Origin: Nitrospinota bacterium
GTDB taxonomy: Bacteria; Nitrospinota; Nitrospinia; UBA9942
Direction: 5' to 3'
NCBI GenBank assembly: GCA_003489165.1
Contig: DNJG01000073.1
Span: 14,103-34,310 of the forward strand
Length of the DNA stretch: 20,208 bases
A program made the translations under genes and the position numbers. Shown here piece after piece: positions 1 to 7,572 of this stretch. How positions within the stretch are numbered: position 1 is the first letter of the stretch; the number at the start of each line of letters is the position of its first letter. Under the pieces are notes generated by a model, which made no database searches, was not told the DNA's origin, and saw only the letters and a program-made list of their open reading frames with translations.

Positions 1-56
1 ATCTCAAACTTTATTGCAGATGCAATCTCTTTTCCATTAATGATATTGAATGCCAA
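1..56 (-). CDS. folD: FolD, 5' fragment (methylenetetrahydrofolate dehydrogenase/cyclohydrolase)
   Basis: Partial gene cut by the left window edge; only 18 codons are visible. Reading leftwards from a TTG at 54-56, the peptide contains IINGKEIASAIKFE, which matches the well-known FolD N-terminus (I-I-D/N-G-K-x-I-A-x-x-I). A purine-rich ribosome binding site (GGAGG, about 5 nt before the TTG) supports the start. FolD interconverts methylene-, methenyl- and formyl-tetrahydrofolate in the cytoplasm. It is divergent from waaA. The call rests on a very short stretch, so an unrelated protein with a similar start is possible. Confidence 0.6.
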   Translation of the reverse strand, partial: MAFNIINGKEIASAIKFE

Positions 57-76
57 GTCCCCCTCCCTTATAAAGT

Positions 77-178
77 TACTAAAATAAGCAATGAGTAATG
101 AGCAATGAGTAAAAAACTCATTGATTTGCACTTATAGTTCATTGCCTACTTAAGTCTGTGTGAGTCTGTGGCTAATTT
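77..178. repeat. Intergenic word-repeat element A (AATGAGTA words plus CTGTGGCTAA end)
   Basis: Lies in the 195-bp gap between divergent folD and waaA. The words AATGAGT/AATGAG(C) recur at 90-110 and are followed by their complement; CAATGAGT (103-110) and ACTCATTG (116-123) form a perfect 8-bp stem with a 5-nt A loop. The right end carries AGTCTGTG repeated at 153-169 and ends CTGTGGCTAA, an end shared with the element at 19012-19198. Confidence 0.65.
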
Positions 179-215
179 TATATTTTAAGTTATCACAAAA
201 TCATATTCTTGTCTA

Positions 216-245
216 TTGCCTGTGGATATTGTTTTGAGATATATT
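216..245 (+). promoter_or_regulatory. Candidate promoter of waaA
   Basis: TTGCCT (216-221), an 18-bp spacer, then TATATT (240-245). Only 6 nt separate the -10 box from the waaA ATG and no Shine-Dalgarno is visible, so a leaderless transcript is inferred. The -35 hexamer is imperfect. Confidence 0.4.
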
Positions 246-251
246 TAGAAT

Positions 252-1607
252 ATGTATCTTTTATACAATTTGTTTCTAACTGCCTCAATTATCTTAATTC
301 TCCCATGGTGGCTGCTGAATTTAGCAAGGGGCAAATATAGAAAAGGATTTTGGCAGAGGATGGGGTTCTATCCCAATGAAATAAAGGGGCAATCTCCTAT
401 TTGGATTCATGCAGTATCAGTCGGCGAAGTTATAGCATCAACTCAATTAATAAAGAGTTTGAGAGAAGAGTATCCTGATATTAAGATTATACTTTCTACT
501 GTTACTGATACAGGACAGCAGATAGCAAGGGAGAGAATAAGAGAGGCAGATTATATTATATATTTCCCGTTTGATTTTTCATGGGCGGTAAAGAGGGCAT
601 TGAATACAATTAACCCCTTAATTTGCATAATTATGGAGACAGAACTTTGGCCCAATTTTCTGAGAGAGGCAAATAAGAAAGGGTATCCTGTTGCGGTTAT
701 TAATGGCCGTATATCTGAGAGGTCATTTAAGAGGTATAGAATGATAAGTCTATTTATGAGAAATGTATTAGAAAATGTCAAATTGCTAAGTATGCAGACT
801 GAAGCTGATGCAAAGAGGACAATCTTACTTGGTGCAGATAAAAGAAATGTGAGTGTCTCCGGTAATATTAAATATGACAATGAATTTAAGGTGATAGAGA
901 AAGAAAAGATAAAAGAGATTAAGGATACACTTGGGGTTAATAGCAATGATAAAATATTTATTGCAGGAAGCACACATCCGGGTGAGGAAGAAATAGTAGT
1001 AAGATTATATTCTCATATCTTAAAAGACAATCCAGACTTTAATCTCATCATTGCACCAAGGCATATAGATAGGGTAGGGGAGGTGGAGGAGATTGCAAAA
1101 ATAAATGGGTTGACTTCTGTGAGAAAATCCGAACTTTTAAAAAATAGCTTTCAGCCAAGACCTGTAATCATTCTTGATACAATAGGAGAGCTTGGTTTTA
1201 TGTATAGTATTGCTGATATTGTATTCGTTGGCGGAAGCCTAATACCGCATGGGGGACAAAATATATTGGAGCCTGCATTTTACAAAAAACCTGTTATATT
1301 TGGCAAATATATGATGAATTTTCAGGAGATTGCAAAAGAGATGATATTATCAGGAGGGGGAATTCAGGTTAATAATGAAGAAGAGTTAATAAAAGAGGTA
1401 TATGGGCTTATAAATAATAAAAATAGGATGATTGAAATTGGTGAGAAAGGGTTTCAGGTTATAATGAAAAATAGAGGCGCCCTTCAGAAGAATCTGGAAT
1501 TGATAGGGGAGATAATAAAAAACAAGCCACAGAGGGCACAGAGAACACAGAGGAAAAACAATAAGGATAAATTGGAAAATCTTTTTTATCTTTCTCTTTT
1601 TCTGTGA
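252..1607 (+). CDS. waaA: 3-deoxy-D-manno-octulosonate (Kdo) transferase WaaA
   Basis: Adds Kdo from CMP-Kdo to lipid IVA on the cytoplasmic face of the inner membrane, an early step of LPS core assembly. The 451-residue protein has an N-terminal hydrophobic anchor (about residues 2-24) and then a GT-B glycosyltransferase. Family motifs include HAVSVGEV (about 54-61, with the expected catalytic Glu), the ETELWPN segment, INGRISERS, and a C-terminal nucleotide-sugar motif around GGSLIPHGGQNILEP. The last 27 or so residues (from about KPQRAQR) are low-complexity and are encoded by repeat element B rather than by family-conserved sequence, so the protein probably used to end near residue 424. 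The start ATG has no clear ribosome binding site but lies just after a candidate promoter. It reads in the same direction as ppc, 20 bp downstream. Confidence 0.93.
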   Translation: MYLLYNLFLTASIILILPWWLLNLARGKYRKGFWQRMGFYPNEIKGQSPIWIHAVSVGEVIASTQLIKSLREEYPDIKIILSTVTDTGQQIARERIREADYIIYFPFDFSWAVKRALNTINPLICIIMETELWPNFLREANKKGYPVAVINGRISERSFKRYRMISLFMRNVLENVKLLSMQTEADAKRTILLGADKRNVSVSGNIKYDNEFKVIEKEKIKEIKDTLGVNSNDKIFIAGSTHPGEEEIVVRLYSHILKDNPDFNLIIAPRHIDRVGEVEEIAKINGLTSVRKSELLKNSFQPRPVIILDTIGELGFMYSIADIVFVGGSLIPHGGQNILEPAFYKKPVIFGKYMMNFQEIAKEMILSGGGIQVNNEEELIKEVYGLINNKNRMIEIGEKGFQVIMKNRGALQKNLELIGEIIKNKPQRAQRTQRKNNKDKLENLFYLSLFL

Positions 1608-1619
1608 CCTCAGTGGTTA
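1526..1619. repeat. Palindromic word-repeat element B (CACAGAG family)
   Basis: Left arm at 1526-1553 has CACAGAG-type words in tandem (GCCACAGAG, GGCACAGAG, AACACAGAGG). The right arm, ending about 1619, carries CTGTGACCTCAGTGG. CCACAGAGGGCACAGA pairs with the complement of the right arm at 14 of 16 positions. The right end, CTCAGTGGTTAATT, nearly matches the end of element C (CTCAGTGGTTTAATT). Most of it lies within the end of the waaA reading frame. Confidence 0.8.
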
Positions 1620-1627
1620 ATTGAATT

Positions 1628-3181
1628 ATGAAAGAAGAAAAAGAAAATCATATTCTTGCAGGCAGTGCAGGAAGGAAGATACCTGCTGTGATGGCTACCC
1701 AGCATCCTGACAATGCCAGCGTCCCTTACTGGCACAAGACAGAGTTCATCTCCACAACCGATGAAGTGGAGGAGTGCTATCGCTCATTTTGTGACATGGG
1801 ATGTGATGAGTATATGTGGGACTGGGAGGGAAAATTTGTAGATGAGGCTGTGATGGACAGGCTCTTTCACCAATACTATGATTATTTCAGCATAAACCAC
1901 ATCGGCAGGGATAAATTTTTGACCTTCAGGATACCGAATATATGGGAGGAACCTGGCTTCAGGATTGCAAGGGCGTTTATGGCAATAATTACTGGCACCG
2001 ATGCGGCAGGGGAGTTGGGTTTTTCCCATGCACCTGTATTTGAGGTAATACTCCCGATGACAGACAATGCAGAGAAGCTGATTCATATTCAGGAGCAATA
2101 TTATAAGACTGTCCGGCTTACCTGCCAGGTATTTTCAACAAGGCTGAGCGGGCCTGTAGAGATAAATATAATTCCATTAATAGAGGGTTCAGGCTCTCTC
2201 ATAAGGTCAAGAAGTATTCTTTTAGAATATATTGATAGATTTGAAAAACGATTTAATCACAAGGTGGAATATATAAGGCCATTTATAGCAAGGTCAGACC
2301 CTGCACTAAATTCGGGAATGGTTCCAGCTGTCATAGCGGCTAAGGGCGCCATTTCAGAATATTATAAATTTCAAAATGAAACAGGAGTTTTTGTATATCC
2401 AATAATAGGGGCGGGCTCTTTGCAATTCAGGGGCGGGCTGTCACCTGATGCAATAGAAAATTTTATGAATGAATATGCAGGTGTAAGGACTGTTACAGTT
2501 CAATCTGCATTTAGATATGATTTTAATAGGGAGGTATCTACAGCCGCTATTAAGTTGTTAAAAAGGGATATCTCATTAAAATCACCCCGTATATTTTCTG
2601 ATAGTGAGATGAATGATATTTTGGAGTTTGATGGTATCTTCAGGAAGCCCTATTGCTCTACAATTGAAAGGCTGGCATCTACAATAAATGATATATCAAG
2701 GCATGTCCCATCCCACAGAGAGAGGATTCAGCACACAGGATTATTTGGTTATTCGAGAGGTATTAAGGATTCAAATATAAGACTGCCGAGGGCAATTTCA
2801 TTTACTGCAGCATTTTACTCACTCGGTATTCCGCCTGAACTGATAGGTACCGGCAGGGGAATTCATGATGCGGATAAAAGAGGGATGCTTTCAAAACTGG
2901 AATCTATATATCCAAATATAAAAAACGATTTAAAAAGGGCAGGGTGTTTTTTGAATAAGGAAAATTTAAGGATGCTGGCGGCTGCGGATGAAACATGGAA
3001 GGATATTATAACAGATGTAGGTATATTGGAAGATTATATTGGCTCAAGCTTTGTCCCCACATGCACAGACCACTTTATACACAGAAATCATGTATCCAAT
3101 ATTCTTCACATGTGGAGAGAGGGGAGGGAATTCAGGCGGGAGATATTGAGTGCAGGGGTTATAAGAAGAAGTCTGGGGTAA
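1628..3181 (+). CDS. ppcA: Phosphoenolpyruvate carboxylase, archaeal type (PEPCase type 2)
   Basis: Carboxylates PEP with bicarbonate to oxaloacetate and phosphate, an anaplerotic step feeding the TCA/reductive TCA branch. At 517 residues it is the size of the archaeal-type enzyme and far shorter than the roughly 900-residue bacterial PEPC. The signature MATQHPDNA is at residues 22-30, and later family-like blocks include DEYMWDWEGK (about 59-68), the SRHVPSHRERIQHTG region and IRLPRAISFTAAFYSLGIPPE (in two parts) near the C-terminus. The ATG at 1628 directly follows repeat element B and has no good Shine-Dalgarno; Met22 is an alternative but would leave no leader before the signature. It is followed by the kinase gene after 2 bp, so the two are probably co-transcribed. 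This form is known from archaea and a scattered set of bacteria. Confidence 0.93.
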   Translation: MKEEKENHILAGSAGRKIPAVMATQHPDNASVPYWHKTEFISTTDEVEECYRSFCDMGCDEYMWDWEGKFVDEAVMDRLFHQYYDYFSINHIGRDKFLTFRIPNIWEEPGFRIARAFMAIITGTDAAGELGFSHAPVFEVILPMTDNAEKLIHIQEQYYKTVRLTCQVFSTRLSGPVEINIIPLIEGSGSLIRSRSILLEYIDRFEKRFNHKVEYIRPFIARSDPALNSGMVPAVIAAKGAISEYYKFQNETGVFVYPIIGAGSLQFRGGLSPDAIENFMNEYAGVRTVTVQSAFRYDFNREVSTAAIKLLKRDISLKSPRIFSDSEMNDILEFDGIFRKPYCSTIERLASTINDISRHVPSHRERIQHTGLFGYSRGIKDSNIRLPRAISFTAAFYSLGIPPELIGTGRGIHDADKRGMLSKLESIYPNIKNDLKRAGCFLNKENLRMLAAADETWKDIITDVGILEDYIGSSFVPTCTDHFIHRNHVSNILHMWREGREFRREILSAGVIRRSLG

Positions 3182-3183
3182 AT

Positions 3184-4257
3184 ATGAGTTCAGAGTTAAA
3201 AGAAATAGACCTGAAGGAAATTGAGGAGAGATATTTCTTTGGTATTTTGAAAGATGTAACTGGTGAGAGGGTTAAGGACTTAAACCTTACTATGTTAAAA
3301 GGAGATGCTTCTGACAGGAGATATTTAAGGGTCGGCTATAGAAAAGAGGATGGTATTGGCTCAGTAGTTATGATGGTCTTGTCAAGCCCCAGCCATTCAG
3401 AACTTCCATTTATAAATGTTCAGAGACATTTAAGAAAATGCGGAGTGGCAGTCCCTGAGATTTATTATTATGATGAAAAAAAAGGGTTTTTATTTTTGGA
3501 GGATTGCGGAGACATTACACTGGAAGAATGGATTAAGGAAAAGGATGCAAATACGGTATCCAAATATTATAAAAGAATTATTGATTCACTTTTGAATATC
3601 CAGATAAAAGGGAGTGATAAGAGTATTGGGGACTGTATGGCATTTAATCTCAGATTTGATGTTGAAAAGCTGATGTGGGAATTGAACTTTATGATTGAGT
3701 ACATGATATTCGGGCTTCTAAATAAAAGAATGGATAATGGGGATTTAGATGAGGCGAGGAGATATTTATTGGATTTGTGCCAAGTTTTGTCTGACCAGAA
3801 GCAGTATTTAAACCATAGGGATTATCACAGTAGAAATATAATGGTTAAGGATGGAGAACTGCGGTTTCTTGATTTTCAGGACGCACGGATGGGCCCATGC
3901 CAGTATGACCTGTCATCCCTCCTGAGAGATTCTTATACAATATTAGATGATGAATTGATAGATGAATTGATTGAGTATTATATAAAAAATAAAGAGAGAA
4001 TAGAGGGGGTGAGGATTGACAGGGTTGAATTTAGAAGAGCATTTGACTATATGAGTATCCAGCGGAATCTAAAGGCAGTCGGGACTTTTGCATATCAAAA
4101 AATGGCAAAGGGGAATGATAGATATTTAAAGTATATTCCTCCTACACTTAATTATATAAAGGTAAATATGGATAAATATAAGGCATTTGATGGGCTTAAG
4201 AAAATTTTATACAAATATCTTTTCAATATAAATCTGTGCTCATCTATGACTAATTAA
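3184..4257 (+). CDS. AmgK-like sugar kinase (aminoglycoside phosphotransferase fold, COG3178)
   Basis: A 357-residue kinase with the APH/choline-kinase fold. The catalytic loop reads HRDYHSRNIM (H211, D213, N218), followed by the magnesium-binding DFQDARMGP (D230) and YDLSSLLRD, a pattern typical of AmgK, the anomeric N-acetylmuramate/N-acetylglucosamine kinase of cell-wall recycling. The nucleotide-binding start is around GDASDRRYLRV (40-50). The frame stays open upstream to 2995, but that stretch overlaps ppc out of frame; ATG 3184, 2 bp after the ppc stop, is the credible start. The usual AmgK partner MurU is not adjacent; mrp follows after 25 bp. The fold assignment is secure; the MurNAc substrate is inferred from the motif only. 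Confidence 0.8.
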   Translation: MSSELKEIDLKEIEERYFFGILKDVTGERVKDLNLTMLKGDASDRRYLRVGYRKEDGIGSVVMMVLSSPSHSELPFINVQRHLRKCGVAVPEIYYYDEKKGFLFLEDCGDITLEEWIKEKDANTVSKYYKRIIDSLLNIQIKGSDKSIGDCMAFNLRFDVEKLMWELNFMIEYMIFGLLNKRMDNGDLDEARRYLLDLCQVLSDQKQYLNHRDYHSRNIMVKDGELRFLDFQDARMGPCQYDLSSLLRDSYTILDDELIDELIEYYIKNKERIEGVRIDRVEFRRAFDYMSIQRNLKAVGTFAYQKMAKGNDRYLKYIPPTLNYIKVNMDKYKAFDGLKKILYKYLFNINLCSSMTN

Positions 4258-4282
4258 GTTTTTATTTTTTTGAGGAGATTGT

Positions 4283-5329
4283 ATGCTAACACAAAATGAA
4301 GTATTAAAGGCATTGAGAAATGTTATGGACCCTGATTTAGGGAAGGATATTGTTTCACTTAATTTTGTGAGGGATATCAGAATTGAGGGTGGCAGGGTCA
4401 GCTTCAAGCTTGTCCTTACGACCCCTGCATGTCCTTTGAAGGCAAAGATTGAGGGGGATGCAAGATCTGCAGTATTATCTATAAAAGGGGTTAAGGATGT
4501 ATTAATAGAGAGTGGTTCGGAAGTGCCTTCTGCAAAGGCAATCCCAGAAAAAGAGAGTATCAAAGGTGTAAAGAATACAATTGCTATTGCAAGCGGTAAA
4601 GGTGGAGTGGGTAAATCAACTGTTTCTGTAAATCTTGCGGCAGCGCTTGCAAAGAGCGGGTCAAAGGTCGGACTTCTTGACCTTGATATTTATGGACCAA
4701 GTATTCCTACTATGATGGGGATCAATGAGCCGATACAGATGAATGCGGAAGGAAAGATGAAGCCTGTCGTAAATTATAATATAAAGATGATGTCGGTAGG
4801 TTTTGTTCTGGAAGAGGATGCCCCGCTGATATGGCGAGGCCCGCTTGTGATGCAAATCGTAAAGCAGTTTTTAAAAGATGTGGATTGGGGGGAGTTGGAT
4901 TATCTTGTGATTGACCTCCCCCCCGGAACAGGTGACGCTCAATTAACTCTGGCACAGACAATCCCTCTTACAGGCTCGGTTGTTGTTACGACGCCGCAGG
5001 ATATATCATTGATAGATGCAAGAAGGGCGATACAGATGTTTGAAAAGGTTAATGTGCCGATTCTTGGACTTGTAGAAAATATGAGTTATTTTCTATGCCC
5101 CCATTGCGGCGAAAAGACAGAGATATTTAGTTCCGGGGGAGGGGAAAAAACAAGCCAGAAATATAATGTTCCTTTGATAGGCAAGATACCAATAGATACT
5201 GAAATCAGGGTAGGCGGAGATGCTGGAAAACCCATTATTATCTTAAATCCAAAATCGCATCAGAGTGCTGAATTTATGACAATTGCAGGGGCGGTGGCAT
5301 CAATGATAAGCATACTAGACTATAAATAA
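4283..5329 (+). CDS. mrp: Mrp/ApbC-type iron-sulfur cluster carrier ATPase
   Basis: A cytoplasmic P-loop ATPase that binds and delivers Fe-S clusters to apoproteins. Its 348 residues comprise an N-terminal DUF59/MIP18-like domain (about 1-85, with MDPDLGKDIVSL and a TTPACPLK segment) fused to a ParA/MinD-like ATPase. The deviant Walker A is GKGGVGKS (105-112), Walker B lies around YLVIDLPPGTGD, and the cluster-binding CPHC is at 272-275. A strong ribosome binding site (GAGGAG, 4272-4277) sits 5 nt before the ATG. It is last in the plus-strand series that starts with waaA and converges on yraN. A complete, ordinary family member. Confidence 0.95.
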   Translation: MLTQNEVLKALRNVMDPDLGKDIVSLNFVRDIRIEGGRVSFKLVLTTPACPLKAKIEGDARSAVLSIKGVKDVLIESGSEVPSAKAIPEKESIKGVKNTIAIASGKGGVGKSTVSVNLAAALAKSGSKVGLLDLDIYGPSIPTMMGINEPIQMNAEGKMKPVVNYNIKMMSVGFVLEEDAPLIWRGPLVMQIVKQFLKDVDWGELDYLVIDLPPGTGDAQLTLAQTIPLTGSVVVTTPQDISLIDARRAIQMFEKVNVPILGLVENMSYFLCPHCGEKTEIFSSGGGEKTSQKYNVPLIGKIPIDTEIRVGGDAGKPIIILNPKSHQSAEFMTIAGAVASMISILDYK

Positions 5330-5331
5330 TT

Positions 5332-5443
5332 GAAGATTTAATATTGAATATTGATAAGTAGAAAATCTTCGGGCATAAAGTTTAAAGAGAAAAAATAGCA
5401 GATGCTTTTCTCTTTGTCTTCTGTGCCCTCAGTGGTTTAATTC
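5332..5443. repeat. Intergenic element C: two hairpins and a CTCAGTGG-type end
   Basis: The gap between convergent mrp and yraN. Hairpin 1 pairs GAAGATTT (5332-5339) with AAATCTTC (5363-5370). Hairpin 2 pairs 5384-5393 with 5406-5415. The right end, CTGTGCCCTCAGTGGTTTAATT in two short blocks, is nearly the same as the end of element B, showing a dispersed repeat. Confidence 0.6.
5384..5415. terminator. Possible bidirectional terminator hairpin between mrp and yraN
   Basis: AAAGAGAAAA pairs perfectly with TTTTCTCTTT around a 12-nt loop. It lies between two convergent genes, as a shared terminator would, and the stem's own A/T tracts could serve as the U-run on either strand. The stem is AT-rich and so weak; function is inferred. 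Confidence 0.35.
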
Positions 5444-5449
5444 TTTCTG

Positions 5450-5803
5450 TTACCAGAAGGCGTTTTTAAATAGTTCAATTCCATTTTTTCCCTTAGAAAG
5501 GTCAATTGCAACCACATCAAATCTACAGTCTTTATTTTTAATCTGTTTCTTCATCAGGTAATAGAGAGATAATCTTTGGAGTTTTTTCTGTTTTGAAAAG
5601 TTTACTGTCTCCTGAGGGGTGCAAAAAGAAGATGTCTTCTTTGTCCTTACCTCAATAAAGATAAGAATATTTTTATCAAGTGCAATTATATCAATCTCTC
5701 CTAATTTACATCTGAAATTCCTCTCAACAATCTTATAACCAGACTTTTGCAGGAAATCAACAGCTATATCTTCTCCCATCTTTCCCGTCAACTGTCTGTT
5801 CAT
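5450..5803 (-). CDS. yraN: YraN/UPF0102 family nuclease-like protein
   Basis: A small (117-residue) member of the UPF0102 family, which has a Holliday-junction-resolvase-like nuclease fold and no settled physiological role. Seen here: the family N-terminus GEDIAVDFLQKSGYKIVERN, the acidic motif GEIDIIA, and EVRTKK (about 71-76), matching the D-(E/Q)-x-K style nuclease core. It is the last gene of the ffh-to-yraN run, a common place beside rnhB and rplS in bacteria. Repeat element D separates it from rnhB. The start ATG at 5803 has no obvious ribosome binding site. Confidence 0.88.
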   Translation of the reverse strand: MNRQLTGKMGEDIAVDFLQKSGYKIVERNFRCKLGEIDIIALDKNILIFIEVRTKKTSSFCTPQETVNFSKQKKLQRLSLYYLMKKQIKNKDCRFDVVAIDLSKGKNGIELFKNAFW

Positions 5804-5816
5804 TATTCAATTACTC

Positions 5817-5889
5817 GCCAGGCACAAAGACACAAAGAATTTTTTTAGTCTTGATTTAATATCTTCGTGACTTTGTGTCTTTGTGGCTG
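5817..5889. repeat. Palindromic word-repeat element D (CACAAAG family)
   Basis: The left arm at 5817-5840 reads GCCAGGCACAAAGACACAAA; the right arm at 5863-5887 carries GACTTTGTGTCTTTGTGGC, nearly complementary. ACACAAAG is the repeated word. The right arm and loop encode the last residues of RNase HII. Confidence 0.8.
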
Positions 5890-6501
5890 AAAAATGTCTT
5901 CCTTAACCCCTTTAAAACTCGTCCTGTGAATCTCGCATGGGCCAAATTCTTTTATCCTCTCTAAGTGCTCTTTAGTGCCGTATCCTTTATGCCTTGCAAA
6001 TAAATATTTTGGGTATTTTGCATCGTAATCAAGCATTAATCTATCTCTCGTTACCTTTGCAATAATGGATGCAGAAGCAATTGACTGACTGAGGGTGTCT
6101 CCCTTTTTTATTGTAATCTGTTTTATCTCCGCTTGATGAGTGAGGGAGAGGGGTGTTATGCCGTCTATTATGATAAGATTGGGAATGATTGTCAGATTCT
6201 CTACTGCCTTGAGCATAGCTACCTTTGTAGCCTCAAGGATGTTTATCTCATCAATTACTTTTGAAGAAACAATCCCTGTGCCGATGGATAAGGCTTTTTC
6301 TTTAATAATCTCAAACAATATTTCTCTCTTTTCAGATGTCAGCTTTTTTGAATCATCAACTCCATTGATAGAGATATTAGGTGGGAGTATGACTGCTGAT
6401 GCAACTACAGGGCCCGCAAGGGGACCCCTTCCTGCCTCGTCTATTCCAGCAATGAATCTATAGCCTTGATTAAAGAATTCATTATCAAATTCATGGAGCA
6501 T
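5845..6501 (-). CDS. rnhB: Ribonuclease HII
   Basis: Cleaves the RNA strand of RNA-DNA hybrids and removes misincorporated ribonucleotides; metal-dependent and cytoplasmic. The 218-residue protein begins with the hallmark AGIDEAGRGPLAGPV (D21 and E22 catalytic). It also has IIIDGI (third acidic residue) and the SIIAKVTRDR and KGYGTKEH blocks, with GPCEIHRTSF near the end. The final 15 residues (FQPQRHKVTKILNQD) are encoded by repeat element D and are unlike family sequence, so the ancestral stop was probably just after residue 203. It lies downstream of rplS in the conserved order seen in many bacteria. Confidence 0.94.
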   Translation of the reverse strand: MLHEFDNEFFNQGYRFIAGIDEAGRGPLAGPVVASAVILPPNISINGVDDSKKLTSEKREILFEIIKEKALSIGTGIVSSKVIDEINILEATKVAMLKAVENLTIIPNLIIIDGITPLSLTHQAEIKQITIKKGDTLSQSIASASIIAKVTRDRLMLDYDAKYPKYLFARHKGYGTKEHLERIKEFGPCEIHRTSFKGVKEDIFQPQRHKVTKILNQD

Positions 6502-6552
6502 ATTAATCAGACGAGGAGCAGGTTTTACGGAATCTAAAGACTATCTGTCTTT

Positions 6553-6909
6553 TTATTCTTTAGCTGTAATCTTCTCTTCTATCCTTGCAGCCTTTCCCTT
6601 TTTATCTCTTAGATAGTAAAGTTTTGCCCTTCTTACATAACCTGTTTTTATAACCTGAATCTTATCTATACTTGGCGAATGGAGCGGGAATTTCCTCTCA
6701 ACGCCTATTCCGTAAGAGACTTTTCGGATTGTAAATGTTTCCCTTATACCGCTCCCCTTTTTGGAGATGACAATACCTTCTAAAACCTGAATCCTTTCTT
6801 TTTCACCTTCTACTATCTTAAGGTGGACTTTCAGGGTGTCTCCAACCCTGAACTGAGGAATACCCTTCTTATGCTGTTCTTTTTCAATCATATTTATTAC
6901 TGGATTCAT
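6553..6909 (-). CDS. rplS: 50S ribosomal protein L19
   Basis: A 118-residue large-subunit protein at the 30S-50S interface. Recognisable blocks are PQFRVGDTLKVHLKIVEGEK, RIQVLEGIVISKKGSG, ETFTIRKVSYGIGVER and GYVRRAKLYYLR. The start ATG is preceded by a clear AAAGGAG Shine-Dalgarno. It is the seventh-to-last kind of core translation gene in this operon, 21 bp after the RNA methyltransferase. Length and sequence are normal. Confidence 0.97.
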   Translation of the reverse strand: MNPVINMIEKEQHKKGIPQFRVGDTLKVHLKIVEGEKERIQVLEGIVISKKGSGIRETFTIRKVSYGIGVERKFPLHSPSIDKIQVIKTGYVRRAKLYYLRDKKGKAARIEEKITAKE

Positions 6910-6930
6910 TTTTATTCTCCTTTCTAATTG

Positions 6931-7494
6931 TTATCTTCCTAACAACCTATCCAATATTATGGCTATTGCCCCCCTTACAGGGAGGTGATTATAATCTGTA
7001 ATCCCTTCAATTGGGGCAAGTCTATAATCGGCGTTATCTATTATGCCCCTTTCAAGTCCCCACCCTGTACCAAACAGGAATAAAAATATATCCGATTTTG
7101 TGAGCTCTACTTTTAAGTTGTTATAATCTATACTGTTAGGAAATTTCCTTGCATCTGTTGTTATTGTTTTAGATATTTTACCTGTTATATTTTTTATATC
7201 ATCAGTAATCTCTGCAAGGCTTCCTGCAACAGCTACATTTAAAAATGCCTCTCTTCGCGTCGGGTTATATTCTGCACCATAGCCTGTTATCCAGTGATTT
7301 AATATTCTATGCACCAGCTCTTTTTGTGCCGGCAAGGGTGTCAATATATAAAATTTAGCAATACCGTATGTCCTTGCAGTCCTTGCTATATCATGGATAT
7401 CTAATGTTGTAATCGATGTTATAACTACATCGCCCTTCTTATTATATATTGGATAATGAATAAGTGCTATAAATATGTTATTGTGAATTTCCAA
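6931..7494 (-). CDS. SAM-dependent RNA methyltransferase, COG4752 family
   Basis: A 187-residue protein with the features of the SPOUT-like family COG4752 (Methyltrn_RNA_4). The N-terminus IFIALIHYPIYNKKGDVV is followed by TTLDIHDIARTARTYGI, the segment LFGTGWGLERGI and a C-terminal LPVRGAIAIILDRLLGR, as expected of a knotted SAM-binding fold. The RNA target of the family is not known to me. Translation starts at TTG (7492-7494): a stop codon lies two codons upstream, and no in-frame ATG precedes the conserved N-terminus. Members commonly sit between trmD and rplS, as here, which supports a role in tRNA or rRNA modification. Confidence 0.85.
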   Translation of the reverse strand: MEIHNNIFIALIHYPIYNKKGDVVITSITTLDIHDIARTARTYGIAKFYILTPLPAQKELVHRILNHWITGYGAEYNPTRREAFLNVAVAGSLAEITDDIKNITGKISKTITTDARKFPNSIDYNNLKVELTKSDIFLFLFGTGWGLERGIIDNADYRLAPIEGITDYNHLPVRGAIAIILDRLLGR

Positions 7495-7528
7495 TTTTCA
7501 ACAATCCTGCCATAAGATAAAATTTTTT

Positions 7529-7567
7529 TATCTGTGTTTATCTGTGTGTAAATCTGTGGCTATTTTT
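7529..7567. repeat. Half element E (ATCTGTG words, CTGTGGCTA end)
   Basis: A single arm between trmD and the RNA methyltransferase: TATCTGTGTT, TATCTGTGTG, AAATCTGTGG in tandem and the end CTGTGGCTA. No complementary left arm is visible, though AGATAAA (7515-7521) can pair with TTTATCT at its edge. It looks like a decayed or partial copy of the same kind of element. Confidence 0.6.
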
Positions 7568-7572
7568 TTCTT

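Noticed and set aside
551..973. A 140-codon open frame on the minus strand
   Set aside because: It is antisense to waaA with a Leu/Ser/Phe-rich translation typical of the reverse strand of an AT-rich gene.
2995..3183. N-terminal extension of the AmgK-like kinase frame
   Set aside because: It overlaps ppc in another frame and carries no kinase-like sequence; the ATG at 3184 fits both spacing and family start.
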